Positions 7,304 through 14,996 of a stretch of DNA of 64,000 bases are shown here, piece after piece. This stretch comes from Candidatus Tectimicrobiota bacterium (lineage in GTDB: Bacteria; Tectomicrobia; Entotheonellia; Entotheonellales; Entotheonellaceae), in the NCBI GenBank assembly GCA_026005175.1, contig BPKO01000001.1, positions 310,001 through 374,000 on the forward strand, in the 5' to 3' direction. How positions within the stretch are numbered: position 1 is the stretch's first letter; every line of letters starts with the position of its first letter. The notes under the pieces were generated by a model that saw nothing but the letters and a program-made list of their open reading frames with translations, searched no databases and was not told the DNA's origin. The position numbers were made by a program, and so were the translations under genes.

Positions 7304-7690
7304 TCAGAGGGTTTCGATGATGCCGCGCCGGGGCCAGATGGCGACGTCAAAGCGGCGCAGAAAATCCATGCCAAGCAGCCCATCAGCATAGGGGGCGAAG
7401 GGAAGATCGTGACAGACAACCGGAAAATCCCGGACTTCCGCCCCGAGACAATGGAACCGTTCCACCGTGATCCGGGGAGCAAGCTCCACGCCGCTGAGCG
7501 TCACCAGACGCACTCTTTCCTTTGTGCCAGCGGGGTCATACCCTACGCCCTCGAGAATCTCCCAAGAGAGCAACGTCATCGCGGCACCTGTATCCACGAT
7601 CAGTTTGACCACCCGCACTGCCTGGGCCCGACAGACCGCGGCGCGCACCAGGGCCAGGTTCCGGATAAAGGTCAGCGCGTAGCGAGGCAT
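7304..7690 (-). CDS. Retropepsin-like (clan AA) aspartic protease
   Basis: 128 residues. The motif KLIVDTGAAMTLLS (about residues 30-43) contains the D-T-G catalytic triad of clan AA single-domain aspartic proteases, and the family's second signature DGLLGMDFLRRF is at about 106-117. Such proteins act as homodimers with one Asp each. The start codon overlaps the stop of the preceding small gene by one base (TGATG), so the two are co-translated. Targets are unknown; in bacteria these pairs are widespread but poorly characterised. Confidence 0.75.
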   Translation of the reverse strand: MPRYALTFIRNLALVRAAVCRAQAVRVVKLIVDTGAAMTLLSWEILEGVGYDPAGTKERVRLVTLSGVELAPRITVERFHCLGAEVRDFPVVCHDLPFAPYADGLLGMDFLRRFDVAIWPRRGIIETL

Positions 7691-7911
7691 CAGAAAATGG
7701 TGACGATGTCGCCTTCCTCTGGGATCTCGCCCAGGTATTCGATGGCCAGTTGCTTGTCCTGCATCTTTGCTTGGGCTTTGTAAATGGCGTCCCGATCCTT
7801 GGCGTGGGCAATGACCTCGCCTTCGACCACCTGCAACTCCGCATCAAGCTCGGTAAAGGCAATGAGCACCCACTCGCCTTTATAGCGCTTCCGGATCTCT
7901 TCCATCTTCAT
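7690..7911 (-). CDS. Small protein paired with the retropepsin-like gene
   Basis: 73 residues from ATG 7911, chosen because GAGGGA lies upstream, over an ATG at 7932. The sequence is mixed alpha/beta with MEEIRKRYKGEWVLIAFTEL at the start, VVEGEVIAHAKDRDAIYKA in the middle and a terminal IPEEGDIVTIF. Small proteins of this kind often precede clan AA protease genes. Its function is unknown; substrate, inhibitor or antitoxin-like roles are guesses from the tight coupling. Confidence 0.65.
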   Translation of the reverse strand: MKMEEIRKRYKGEWVLIAFTELDAELQVVEGEVIAHAKDRDAIYKAQAKMQDKQLAIEYLGEIPEEGDIVTIF

Positions 7912-8246
7912 GGCCAATCCCTCGCAGACCACCTGCCACGTGCCAAGATCCCCTGCAGTCGGTGCGCACGCCCCTGCGGGGCCGGCATCACGGCAGGAAC
8001 AACCACTCTCTGGGGTGCCTCTCTCCGCGGCTTTTCGCTATGGCTTTCTGAGGGGAACGCTTGCTGGTGAAGCCAGGCCAAAGGCAGCGGTGCGCATGAG
8101 GCCTGTCGTAGTATAACCCAAAGCGGTGCCGCTTGCAGGCTGAATGGAGCGGCCTCGCGTGCAGGCAATGGCTTACGGCGTCGCCGTGCCCCGCGGCTCC
8201 CCTACGCCGGCTCCCGCAGGCGACAGGTCGCCTGCGAAAGAGCAGA

Positions 8247-8345
8247 GTCCCCCTCGAGGGCCCAGGCGCGGCGGCCCGCGGCGGCCTCAGGAGAGGTGCG
8301 GGTGTGGACAGCAGCGCCGGGACAGCAAAGCTCTGGGGTCTGGTT
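8247..8345 (+). repeat. REP-like interior fragment
   Basis: CAGAGTCCCCCTCGAGGGCCC through GACAGCAAAGCTCTGGGGTC matches the first third of the neighbouring full copy but lacks the opening motif. It ends just before the GGGGGCAT that introduces the 8359 copy. Confidence 0.55.
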
Positions 8346-8358
8346 CTCGCGGGGGCAT

Positions 8359-8655
8359 GGGGTCAGGTCTTGAATCGTGAAGGTCGCCAGCAGAGCCCCC
8401 TTCGAAGGCTCAGGCGCCGCAGACCGCGGCGGCCTCAGGAGAGGTGCGGGTGTGGACAGCGGCGCCGGGACAGCAAGGCCGCCACGGGTCTTCCCCAGCC
8501 GCTGCGCCTGCACTTGGGCTTGCTGTGGGGCCAGCGCGCGCCTCCGCCGCCTCTTGGAAGCCCTGTGCCACCCAGGCGGCCTTGGCCAGCGCTAAGGCAG
8601 TGCTGGTGAAGAGGTGGGCAATGTCGGGGTAAGTCACGATTCAAGACCTGACCCC
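8359..8655. repeat. REP-like element, copy with inverted ends
   Basis: The opening motif (8359-8381) and its inverted partner (8634-8655) bracket a ~300 bp interior shared with the other copies. With 910-1283 it is one of two members with both ends. Immediately downstream begins a serine recombinase fragment. Confidence 0.7.
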
Positions 8656-8656
8656 A

Positions 8657-8940
8657 TGGGATTGTAAGGCCCACGGCGACGAGCTCGTCGCTTTAGAGAA
8701 GGAGTCCGCGTCCGCCGTCAAGGCGAGGCCCGTCTTCCACAAAGCCTTCCGGAGGGTGCTCGAGGAGGAAGACGTGGACGGCCTCATCGTGGCCAAGCTC
8801 GACCGCGTGGGCCGCTCCGTGAAGGATTTCGCGGACATCGCCGCCGCTTTGCGGGAGAAGAACACGCAGCTCATCAGCGTGCAAGATCACATCGAAACCT
8901 CCAGCCCCAACGGCAAGCTCCTCTTCTACATCGATCTTAA
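8657..8940 (+). pseudogene. Serine recombinase N-terminal fragment
   Basis: An open stretch from 8666 reads AHGDELVALEKES.., then EEEDVDGLIVAKLDRVGRS (the conserved resolvase core with D-R-x-x-R-S), FADIAAALREKNTQLISVQD and SSPNGKLLFYI. This is the catalytic-domain part of a resolvase/invertase-family recombinase without its first ~30 residues (catalytic Ser) or any DNA-binding domain. It abuts the REP-like repeat at its 5' side and decays after 8940. It is of a different type from the IS607 remnant. Confidence 0.65.
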
Positions 8941-9005
8941 GGAGGCTGGACGAGCTGGGGCTGCGGTAACGGTCGCAGAAGCCGTTCTGTTCAAGAGACA
9001 GCCCG

Positions 9006-9415
9006 TTAGGGCCGGTTCTCTTCTTCCTCCCCCTCCCCACGGTCCGCAGCCTTCCCCCGGCTCCGGCGCAGCCGATGCCGCCCCGGTTCGATCACCACGA
9101 AGACTCCACGGAGGTCTTCCCCTTTATGCTCCTCCAGGAAGCGCTTGAGCTCCCGATGGACCGCCTCCACCGTTTGGGGATCCATGCGGAGCAGGATCAC
9201 CCCGCTATGCTCCTCTCCCCGCACAAACGCCAACGCCCCAAACCCCTTGTCCCGGGTGATCAGCACCCGCCCTCCCTCTCGGGGCCCCGCTCCAGGAACT
9301 CCTCGTCGGCAGCCCGAGAGAGCCCCGCCTCTTGGGCCGTCTCCACCTCGTACCCCAGCCCCCGCAGGAAGTCCACCGTCACCCGATAGACGTCCTGATC
9401 GACGAGGAACTTCAT
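9006..9415 (-). CDS. DUF5615 PIN-like toxin, frameshifted
   Basis: MKFLVDQDVYRVTVDFLRGL at the start, QEAGLSRAADEEFLER, then in another frame GRVLITRDKGFGALAF: together these are a DUF5615 PIN-like protein with its conserved acids (LVDQD, ITRDKGF) of about 135 residues. The frame breaks at GGGGCCCC (9281-9288); GGGCCC would restore it, so two surplus bases, possibly sequence errors. The ATG overlaps the stop of the DUF433 gene (ATGA). The pair resembles type II TA modules; toxicity is inferred from family context. Confidence 0.65.
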
Positions 9416-9663
9416 GAGGGGGTGGGCTCCGCCAGGTGGATCTCCTCGGCCTTGATCAGCTCAGCCGCGTACCGCACGCAGGCGCGCACGTCCTCCACCG
9501 TGAGCTCGGGGTAGTACCTCTCCACGATCTCCTCGAAGGGAATGCCCGCCTCCACCAGCTCCAGCACGGCATAGACGGGGATCCGGGTCCCGGCCACGCA
9601 CGGCTGCCCGAAGTGGATGCGAGGGTCCACCACAATCCTCGGCTCCTTGGGGTCCATCCCCAT
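9412..9663 (-). CDS. DUF433 antitoxin-like protein
   Basis: 83 residues from the ATG at 9663, behind GGGGAGGAGGAG. PRIHFGQPCVAGTRIPVYAVLELVEAG and IVERYYPELTVEDVRACVRYAAEL are the signature of DUF433, a winged-helix-like family usually encoded just before DUF5615 or PIN-like proteins. It overlaps the DUF5615 gene by four bases. A DNA-binding antitoxin role is inferred from this conserved pairing. Confidence 0.75.
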   Translation of the reverse strand: MGMDPKEPRIVVDPRIHFGQPCVAGTRIPVYAVLELVEAGIPFEEIVERYYPELTVEDVRACVRYAAELIKAEEIHLAEPTPS

Positions 9664-9924
9664 TCGCTCCTCCTCCCCTTCCCTTCTCCTGCTTGCCTTC
9701 TGGATCCGTAGGGACAAAGGGCGCTCTCACTGTAGCCCTCCCCCGCCGAGCGCGCAAGGTCTCCACGCTCGGCTCGGCTGTGCCCCCTCGGCATCCCCAA
9801 AAGGGAGAAGCCGAAGCCCTTATCGCCGGGGTCGGAATGGCCAGCCTCTTCCGGCCGAAGCGTCTCCCAAATAGCCTAGTGCAATCTCAAGCAAGGTTAT
9901 AGGTCATGTGGTATACTCGTAAGT

Positions 9925-10443
9925 ATGCAAGCACCACTCTTTATCCGACCCTTGGAGGACCCCGAACGGGCAGCCCTCAAAGCCGGGCTGCGGTCCTCCA
10001 ATGGCTTTACCGTTCGCCGCTGTCACATTCTCCTTTTGAGCGCCGACGGCGTGCATGTCCCGGCCATTGCCAAGACCTTACGCTGCAACGAGCAGACCGT
10101 GCGAAATGCCATCCACGACTTCCACCGTCGGGGGCTTGCCGCCCTCCAACCCAAATCCTCCAGGCCGCACACCACGCAGGCCGTCTTCAATGCCGAGCGT
10201 CTCGAACAGTTGCGGGCCCTCTTGCACCAGAGTCCGCGTGCCTTTGGCAAAGACACCAGCGTCTGGACGCTCGAGCTGGCAGCCGAGGTCTGCTTTGCCC
10301 AGGGCATCACCCCGCGTCGCGTCAGCTACGAAACCATTCGTGCCGCCATCGCCCGGCTCGGTGGCCGCTGGAAACGGGCCAAACACTGGATGACCAGTCC
10401 CGATCCGGCCTACCAACGGAAAAAAAACGGCGCGATCGCCTAA
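9925..10443 (+). CDS. IS630 transposase, N-terminal frame (OrfA)
   Basis: 172 residues. The N-terminal region holds helix-turn-helix domains typical of IS630 (TVRRCHILLLSADGVHVPAI, LRCNEQTVRNAIHDFHRRG, then TPRRVSYETIRAAIARLG). The frame runs through a run of eight A residues at 10420-10427 and stops at 10443. A -1 shift on A-AAA-AAA joins it to the second frame, giving the full transposase, as is usual in this family; OrfA alone may act as a regulator. Confidence 0.75.
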   Translation: MQAPLFIRPLEDPERAALKAGLRSSNGFTVRRCHILLLSADGVHVPAIAKTLRCNEQTVRNAIHDFHRRGLAALQPKSSRPHTTQAVFNAERLEQLRALLHQSPRAFGKDTSVWTLELAAEVCFAQGITPRRVSYETIRAAIARLGGRWKRAKHWMTSPDPAYQRKKNGAIA

Positions 10444-11048
10444 TGCGTTTGGCGCAGCGTCGGCCCTCGTGGGCCGTGGGCTTTGGCGATGAAGTCTGGT
10501 GGAGTCGCCTGGCCCAGCCCGAGCAGCACCGCTGGGTCGAGGCCGGGGAGCCGCCCCGGCTGTATGACCTCCAGCGTCCCAAAGGCGACCCAGATCCCAA
10601 GGCCTTGGCGTGTTACGGGCTTTGGCTCTGTCATGGCCGGGAGCCCCAGGGGCAGATGCGGCTTCGCTTCGTTCAAGGGCGTCCGGTGAGCGCCGTGACC
10701 ATCGACTTTTTGGCTTGGTGCTCGCAGCGTCTGAGGCAACAAGGTATCGAGGCCTTGGTCCTGATCTGGGACAATGCCTCGTGGCACGTCAGTCAGGCGG
10801 TGCGCAGCTGGCTGCGTGAGCACAACCGCAAGGTGAAAGCGACCGGCGAGGGAGCCCGGATCGTGGCCTTTAACCTGCCGGTGAAAAGTCCCTGGCTCAA
10901 CCCGATCGAGGCCAAATGGGTGCATGGCAAGCGGGCCGTGTCGGAAGCTGAGCGCCTGTTGGGTGCGGACGAGCTGGAATCCCGTGTCTATGCCTACTAT
11001 GGATGTGATCCGGAGGATCATCTGGTTATGCCCCAAAAGGTCGCTTGA
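10444..11048 (+). CDS. IS630 transposase, catalytic frame (OrfB)
   Basis: This frame is entered by -1 frameshifting at the A8 run (10420-10427), where it continues as KKRRDRL; its first own ATG is at 10444. It carries the DDE site: GFGDEVWW (first Asp, about 10480), LIWDNASWH (second Asp, about 10765) and SPWLNPIEAKW (Glu, about 10905). About 201 residues from the ATG. Fused with OrfA it gives a transposase of about 374 residues, the expected IS630 size. Confidence 0.75.
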
Positions 11049-11060
11049 ACATGCACTAGG

Positions 11061-11482
11061 ACGACCGAAGCCCTGATGCGCCTCGTACTTCACCTCCGAG
11101 AGGCAGCGCTCCAGGAGATCGAGCAGCTTCGACATGCGCAGGGCCCAGGCGCGGCCCCCCCGCGGCGGCCTCGGTAGAGCCGTCCGGTGAGGGCTTATGA
11201 TGGCATCGCCTGCCCCGTGGCTTGGCAGCCCCCAGTAAGGCATCCTCGGGGCGCCCCGTGGGGCCACAGCCCGTGCCGCGAAAGGGGGCGCAGGCGCCTG
11301 GCCAAAGCGGGTCGTTGGTGGCACGAGGCGGATGCGGCGGCGCCAAGACAGCAGGACTCTGCCCCAGCCGCCGCGTCTCCCCCTGGGCTTGCCGCATGGC
11401 CCAGCGCGCGCATCTGCTCGAAGAGGGCCAGCGAGGCCGCGGCGATGCCCTGAAGGGCTTGGGCGTGCAAGTCGATCCCCAC
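11061..11482. repeat. Gene-free stretch with a diverged REP-like interior
   Basis: After the IS630 right end no intact gene is seen. GGGCCCAGGCGCGGCC at about 11141 and AGACAGCAGGACTCTGCCCCAGCC with GGCCCAGCGCGCGCATCTGC at 11345-11415 match the REP-like interior, but neither end motif is present. On the minus strand a frame reads IDLHAQALQGIAAASLALFE, faintly phasin-like, which also appears degraded in other copies; I do not call it a gene. Confidence 0.45.
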
Positions 11483-11531
11483 CAACAGAAGACATCATGG
11501 ACCGCCTCCCTACAATTTGGAGGCACACCCG
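11483..11531 (-). repeat. End-like module (GGAGGCACACC type), copy 2
   Basis: CATCATGGACCGCCTCCCTAC and ATTTGGAGGCACACCC match the modules at 1131 and 16616. On the minus strand it follows directly after the last codons of an IS256-type transposase remnant, which suggests the module is the terminal segment of that element. Confidence 0.5.
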
Positions 11532-11745
11532 TCTTGCCATCGATGCCTGGCTGAAGGAGCGCCGCTGCACCAGCCACTCGTCCTGCTGGAGAGCAGGGCG
11601 CCCAGCTGGCGCAGGACCGCTGCCACGTAGATGCCCACCACGTCGCACCGCCGCGCCAGCTCCCGATGCAGACGCTCTAGGACGTTCGTGGCGTGGATCC
11701 CCCGCCAGGGCTCCGGCGGGAAGTCGATGTAGGCAAGGCGTGCAG
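11530..11745 (-). pseudogene. IS256 (Mutator)-type transposase, C-terminal remnant
   Basis: Minus-strand reading gives YIDFPPEPWRGIHATNVLER, then LHRELARRCDVVGIYVAAVL, RQLGALL and, after a frame change, QQDEWLVQRRSFSQASMAR. This matches the end of IS256-family transposases, where W-R-I-x-T-T-N-x-L-E-R-L-x-R-E precedes the C-terminus. Nothing upstream of about 11745 belongs to it. It is a truncated, frameshifted remnant. Confidence 0.65.
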
Positions 11746-11868
11746 GCCTGTTTGTGGTCTCAGCGCACCGTCGCCGAAGGGCCCATCGCGCACGGGTTTA
11801 CCAGGCAGCTCGTGACGCTGGGACCAGAACGTGCGCTGGCGGATGGCACGAGTCACGGACCGGTCCGC

Positions 11869-12114
11869 TCACCCCTCTGCACGGCGGTCGGCGGGATCCG
11901 GCTCCACGTCCGGCACCTGCGCCAGCGCGGCGTCATATTGCGTCCGGCTGCCCCGCCGGGCCCGCTTTTCCAGATACTCCTCGGTCAGCAGGGCGGCGAG
12001 CTTCTCCGCCACCGCCGTGACGATGAACTGATTGAGCGAGATCCCCTCACGCTGGGCGAGTTCGCGCACGCCTTTGTGCAACGAGTCTGGCAAGCGCACA
12101 CTCAAAGTCCGCAT
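11869..12114 (-). CDS. RHH/HicB-like antitoxin
   Basis: 81 residues. TLSVRLPDSLHKGVRELAQREGISLNQFIVTAVAEKL is a ribbon-helix-helix domain of the HicB-like/Arc type, followed by a charged tail. Its ATG comes three bases after the stop of the PIN gene, so it is the second gene of the operon, the reverse of the common antitoxin-first order. It should bind and silence the PIN protein and probably the promoter upstream. Confidence 0.75.
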   Translation of the reverse strand: MRTLSVRLPDSLHKGVRELAQREGISLNQFIVTAVAEKLAALLTEEYLEKRARRGSRTQYDAALAQVPDVEPDPADRRAEG

Positions 12115-12117
12115 GGC

Positions 12118-12543
12118 TTACGCTCCTATCACGTGTAAAAACTCCCCAGGGGTCACGATCTTGAGGTTGAACGCGGCTTCAGCACCGGCAAAGTCCCGCT
12201 TGTTATAGGTTACGATGTAGTCACACGCCGCATGCACGGCTAACTCGAGGACCATGTCGTCTTTTGGGTCCCGCAGGAATGGACGCCACAGAAAGAAAAT
12301 CGCATGTCTGTGCGCGACGGCACAGTGGTAGTCGAGCACCGCCTCGATCACCGACCATGGCACGGAGAGCGCAGGGCGCTCGCGGCGCAGCACGCTTTCA
12401 TATTCCATCACCAGCGGTACGGAAAGATGGATCGTGAAGCGGCCCGTGCTGACGAGTTGCAGGAGGCGAAAGGCATGGCCGCGCCGCGAGCGCAACCCCG
12501 CCACAAGCACATTGGTATCGATGACGATCTGGGGCTCTGGCAC
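12118..12543 (-). CDS. PIN-domain toxin (COG1569 type)
   Basis: 141 residues if started at GTG 12543, chosen because a consensus promoter ends only six bases upstream and the frame before it lacks a ribosome site. The acidic PIN core is visible: IVIDTNVLVAGLRS at the N-terminus, DPKDDMVLELAVHA at about 96-109 and YIVTYNKRDFAG at about 114-125. PIN toxins are Mg-dependent RNases. It is followed by its RHH partner. A longer start at 12594 is possible. Confidence 0.75.
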   Translation of the reverse strand: MPEPQIVIDTNVLVAGLRSRRGHAFRLLQLVSTGRFTIHLSVPLVMEYESVLRRERPALSVPWSVIEAVLDYHCAVAHRHAIFFLWRPFLRDPKDDMVLELAVHAACDYIVTYNKRDFAGAEAAFNLKIVTPGEFLHVIGA

Positions 12544-12549
12544 AATGGT

Positions 12550-12578
12550 ATTATATATGCCACCACAAGAGTCGGCAA
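12550..12578 (-). promoter_or_regulatory. Consensus promoter of the PIN-RHH operon
   Basis: On the minus strand TTGCCG (12578-12573), a 17-base spacer and TATAAT (12555-12550) end six bases before the GTG at 12543. Transcription would start at or next to the start codon, so the message may be leaderless. Confidence 0.55.
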
Positions 12579-12799
12579 CAGGATGTATGGCCATCGCGGC
12601 AGGGAGGTATTTGTCCCCCTTTTGTGGTAGGGGTGCATGGACCAGCCGACGGACTACATCCCCACTGGAGGCACGGCGGCAGTGGAGACACCCAGTCATA
12701 AAGGCTCAGGGTTTGGAGCATGGCCTCCAGAGCCGGCGCGTCGCCTCCAGCTCGCTCCGCCCCGGGGCCGCTCCCCGGCTCATACACGCGAGGGGGCAT

Positions 12800-12822
12800 G
12801 GGGTCAGGTCTTGAATCGTGAA
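12800..12822 (+). repeat. Solo REP-like motif
   Basis: Exact match to GGTCAGGTCTTGAATCGTG with its flanking G and A bases; no long interior follows. Confidence 0.7.
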
Positions 12823-13338
12823 GCAGGTGCTCGGCCTGTCTGGTCGCCTGGTGCTGCGCCAGGCCCACGACGCCCTTCAGTTCGTGGAATGACGTTATGA
12901 AGCGGCTTTTGTGCTTCATATCCGCGCCAAAGAGGGCGCCGTGCCCATCAAGTCCCCGTGTGGCAAGCGGTTTTGGGAACCCGCCGCTTGCCCGGGAAAG
13001 CGGCAATTCCGGGCAATGCCCTGCCGACCAGGGGTGCGTTCGCGCCGGCGTCCGCCTCCCGTAGGGCTGTCCTGGCAGGACGGACAGATTCCGGGCAGGC
13101 TGTCAGGCGTGGAGGGACAGACGGGAGGGCCACTCGGCACCCGGCTCGCGAGGCTTGGCCCACCCGGTGCTTCTGAGTAAAATGCAAACCATGGACGTGC
13201 TGACGGAACCGGTGGCTCGACCAGAAGGCAAGACACTCGGTTGCCAGCGGGCCCTCTCCCCGCCGGAGAGCGTGCTGCGCTCGCGGGTGGCGTTCCCCGA
13301 CCCCTCCGGCACTGCTCAGATTGCGGCTTGCACGGCAT

Positions 13339-13361
13339 GGGGTCAGGTCTTGAATCGTGAA
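13339..13361 (+). repeat. Solo REP-like motif, last copy in the window
   Basis: Exact motif copy, after which a short GCAAGCGCTTGG-type tail matches the 12800 copy. It stands 38 bases before the truncated nuclease gene. No further copy occurs in the remaining 50 kb. Confidence 0.7.
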
Positions 13362-13399
13362 GCAAGCGCTTGGCCTAACTACCGCGTGCAGGCGACGGC

Positions 13400-13750
13400 T
13401 TGCAGCGTCCCCTCCCGTTGCCAGCCGCGCCTGAGCTGCGGGTGGCCCTCGCGCGGCTTGGCATCACCGATGGGCAGCGTGACTTTGAGATTCGAGACGA
13501 GGCGGGGCGGCTCGTGACGGTGCCCGACTTTGCCTGGCCGGCGTTTAAGGTTGCCGTCTTCTGCGACGGGTACGCCTATCACGGCAACCCGGAGACCCTG
13601 GAACTTGACGCCGCAAAGCGCAACTTCCTGCAGTCCAAGGGCTGGGTGGTGCTCACCTTCTGGGGCCGCACGATTTTGCGCGATGCGGAGGCGTGTGCCC
13701 GCCAGGTTGCTGAAGTGCTCAGCACGCGGCGGCGAGCCGTGCTCGCTTAG
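13400..13750 (+). CDS. Vsr/DUF559-like endonuclease domain, probably truncated
   Basis: 116 residues from a TTG; a stop lies 33 bases upstream. TVPDFAWPAFKVAVFCDGYAYHG (about 39-61) and RNFLQSKGWVVLTFWGRTIL (about 74-93) have the pattern of Vsr/DUF559-type PD-(D/E)XK nucleases: an Asp in PDF, a second acidic region at FCDG and the terminal W-x-V-L-x-F-x-x-x-x-I strand. In related proteins this domain is the C-terminal part of a larger polypeptide, and the 5' side here is REP-like sequence, so this may be a fragment. Function uncertain. Confidence 0.6.
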   Translation: MQRPLPLPAAPELRVALARLGITDGQRDFEIRDEAGRLVTVPDFAWPAFKVAVFCDGYAYHGNPETLELDAAKRNFLQSKGWVVLTFWGRTILRDAEACARQVAEVLSTRRRAVLA

Positions 13751-13779
13751 GGACCTGCGCGACGAAGGGAGACAAAAAA

Positions 13780-14809
13780 ATGGCCTTTCGCTTCTGGCGG
13801 CGCCTCCGCATCGCCCCGGGGGTGACCCTGAACCTGAGCAAGTCGGGCGCTTCGCTGTCGTTTGGGCCGCGCGGGGCCAAGCTCACCTTTGGCCCCCGCG
13901 GAACCCGGGCCACGCTGGGCCTGCCCGGCACCGGCCTCTTCTATACCACCACCCTGTCACGAAGGCAAAAACGCACCACCACGGCCCCGCCTGCCCCCAC
14001 GGTGCGCCCGCAAGACCGCCTCACCCTGGGCTTCTTCAAGCGGCTCGTCACCCCAGACGACGAGGAAGCCCTGGTGGACGGCTGCCGCGAGCTGGTGCTT
14101 GGCAACGAGGCGAAAGCCCTCGAGCACCTCAGGCAAGCCGCCCACCTGGCCGATGGCGCTTACCTGGCTGGCTTTTTGGCCCTCAAGCAAGAGCGGCTTG
14201 AGGAAGCCGCGCGCTACCTGGAAGCGGCCGCCGCGCAGCACCGCCAGCTGGGCCATTACTTTTCCAAGTACGGCATTGCCGCTACCCTCAGCCTTCCCAT
14301 CACCGACGAACTCTGGGCTCACGTGGGTCCGGATCTGCGCGGCGTGCTGCTGGGCCTGGTGGAGGTCTACCAGCGGCAGGGGCGCTGGCAGGAGGCCCTG
14401 GCCTGCCTGGAGCGGCTGCGGCAGCTGGAGCCCGACGACGTGGTGGTGGCGCTGTCTCTGGCGGAGGTGCTGCTGGCTGCCCGCCCGGGCGACCGGGAGG
14501 GCCCCTGCCAGGCGGTGGTGCGCCTGGCCGAGGGCAGCGAAAACGCCACGCCGGTGCATACCGCGCTGCTTTTGTACAAGGCGCGAGCCCTGCGGGAGCT
14601 GGGGCTTCTGGAGGCGGCGCGGCAGACCCTGAGTGCGGCGCTGCGCCGCAAGCAAGGCCGCTCGGCAGAACTGCTGCGGGCGCTGCGCTACGAGCGGGCC
14701 CTCCTCTACGAGGCGCTTGGCCAGCGCCAGCGAGCGCGCCGCGAGCTCGAGGCCGCTCTACGCCGAGGACCCCAGCGACGCGGCGGTGGCCGCCCGCTTG
14801 GGGTTGTAA
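13780..14809 (+). CDS. DUF4236 and TPR-repeat protein, frameshifted near the end
   Basis: The first ~55 residues (FRFWRRLRIAPGVTLNLSKS, GASLSFGPRGAKLTFGPRG, LGLPGTGLFY) are a DUF4236 domain. The remainder is helical with TPR-like repeats (about residues 95-330: AKALEHLRQAAHLADGAYLA, WQEALACLERLRQLEPDD, ELGLLEAARQTLSAAL). The frame breaks at about 14755, where one surplus G in GAGGCCGCTCTAC diverts the reading; removing it gives LYAEDPSDAAVAARLGL and a TAA at 14807-14809, a 342-residue protein. Such proteins probably scaffold other proteins; no partner is known here. Confidence 0.65.
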
Positions 14810-14810
14810 C

Positions 14811-14957
14811 GTGCGGCGAGAGGCGGGGCGAGCATGGTGGGGCGGCTGGTGTTGGTCTTGCTCGGCACCACTGGGGTTTTGGTTCTTGGTGCTGGTGCTG
14901 GGTGGCTTTGGCGCCATGCTGTTTTACTTTGCCTTCTTTGGCCGCATGGCTCGCTAG
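14811..14957 (+). CDS. Small single-span membrane protein
   Basis: 48 residues from GTG, one base after the TAA of the TPR gene. The N-terminus is basic and tryptophan-rich (RREAGRAWWGG), followed by one hydrophobic span LGFWFLVLVLGGFGAMLFYF and a short FGRMAR tail. The tight spacing suggests co-translation with the TPR protein, perhaps as its membrane anchor; that is inference. No family recognised. Confidence 0.45.
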   Translation: MRREAGRAWWGGWCWSCSAPLGFWFLVLVLGGFGAMLFYFAFFGRMAR

Positions 14958-14996
14958 CCCCACCGCTGGCCTCGTCTCAGCAGAGGAGCAGCATGC

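Larger units (their letters stand above)
7912..8656. other. Gene-free stretch holding tandem REP-like copies
   Basis: No gene recognised. From about 7930 to 8245 I see only unassigned sequence. A fragment of the REP-like interior lies at 8247-8345 and a complete copy follows at 8359-8655, so two members stand head to tail. Confidence 0.6.
9875..11060 (+). mobile_element. IS630-family insertion sequence
   Basis: A ~1.19 kb element bounded by imperfect inverted repeats: CCTAGTGCAATCTCAAGC at 9875-9892 and, reverse-complemented, CCTAGTGCATGTTCAAGC at 11060-11043. It contains two overlapping frames that together make a DDE transposase joined by a -1 shift. I cannot confirm the TA target duplication typical of the family from the flanks. 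It is the only apparently complete transposable element in the window. Confidence 0.8.
12579..13399. other. Gene-free stretch with two REP-like motif copies
   Basis: No gene recognised. At 12606-12672 is a weak relative of the GGAGGCACACC end module (GCATGGACC, ACTGGAGGCACGG). Solo REP-like motifs lie at 12800-12822 and 13339-13361, each preceded by GGCATG or GGGGGCATG and followed by GCAGGTGCTCGG or GCAAGCGCTTGG rather than by the long interior. The rest is unassigned. Confidence 0.6.

Noticed and set aside
910-8655. CRISPR or rho-independent terminators as an explanation for the 23-bp motif
   Set aside because: Spacing is irregular, copies occur in both orientations around shared interiors, and a single motif has no stem-loop of its own.
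11061-11577. Phasin-like minus-strand frame in REP-like interiors
   Set aside because: Short alanine/glutamine stretches recur but the frame differs between copies and is always broken, so no gene is supported.
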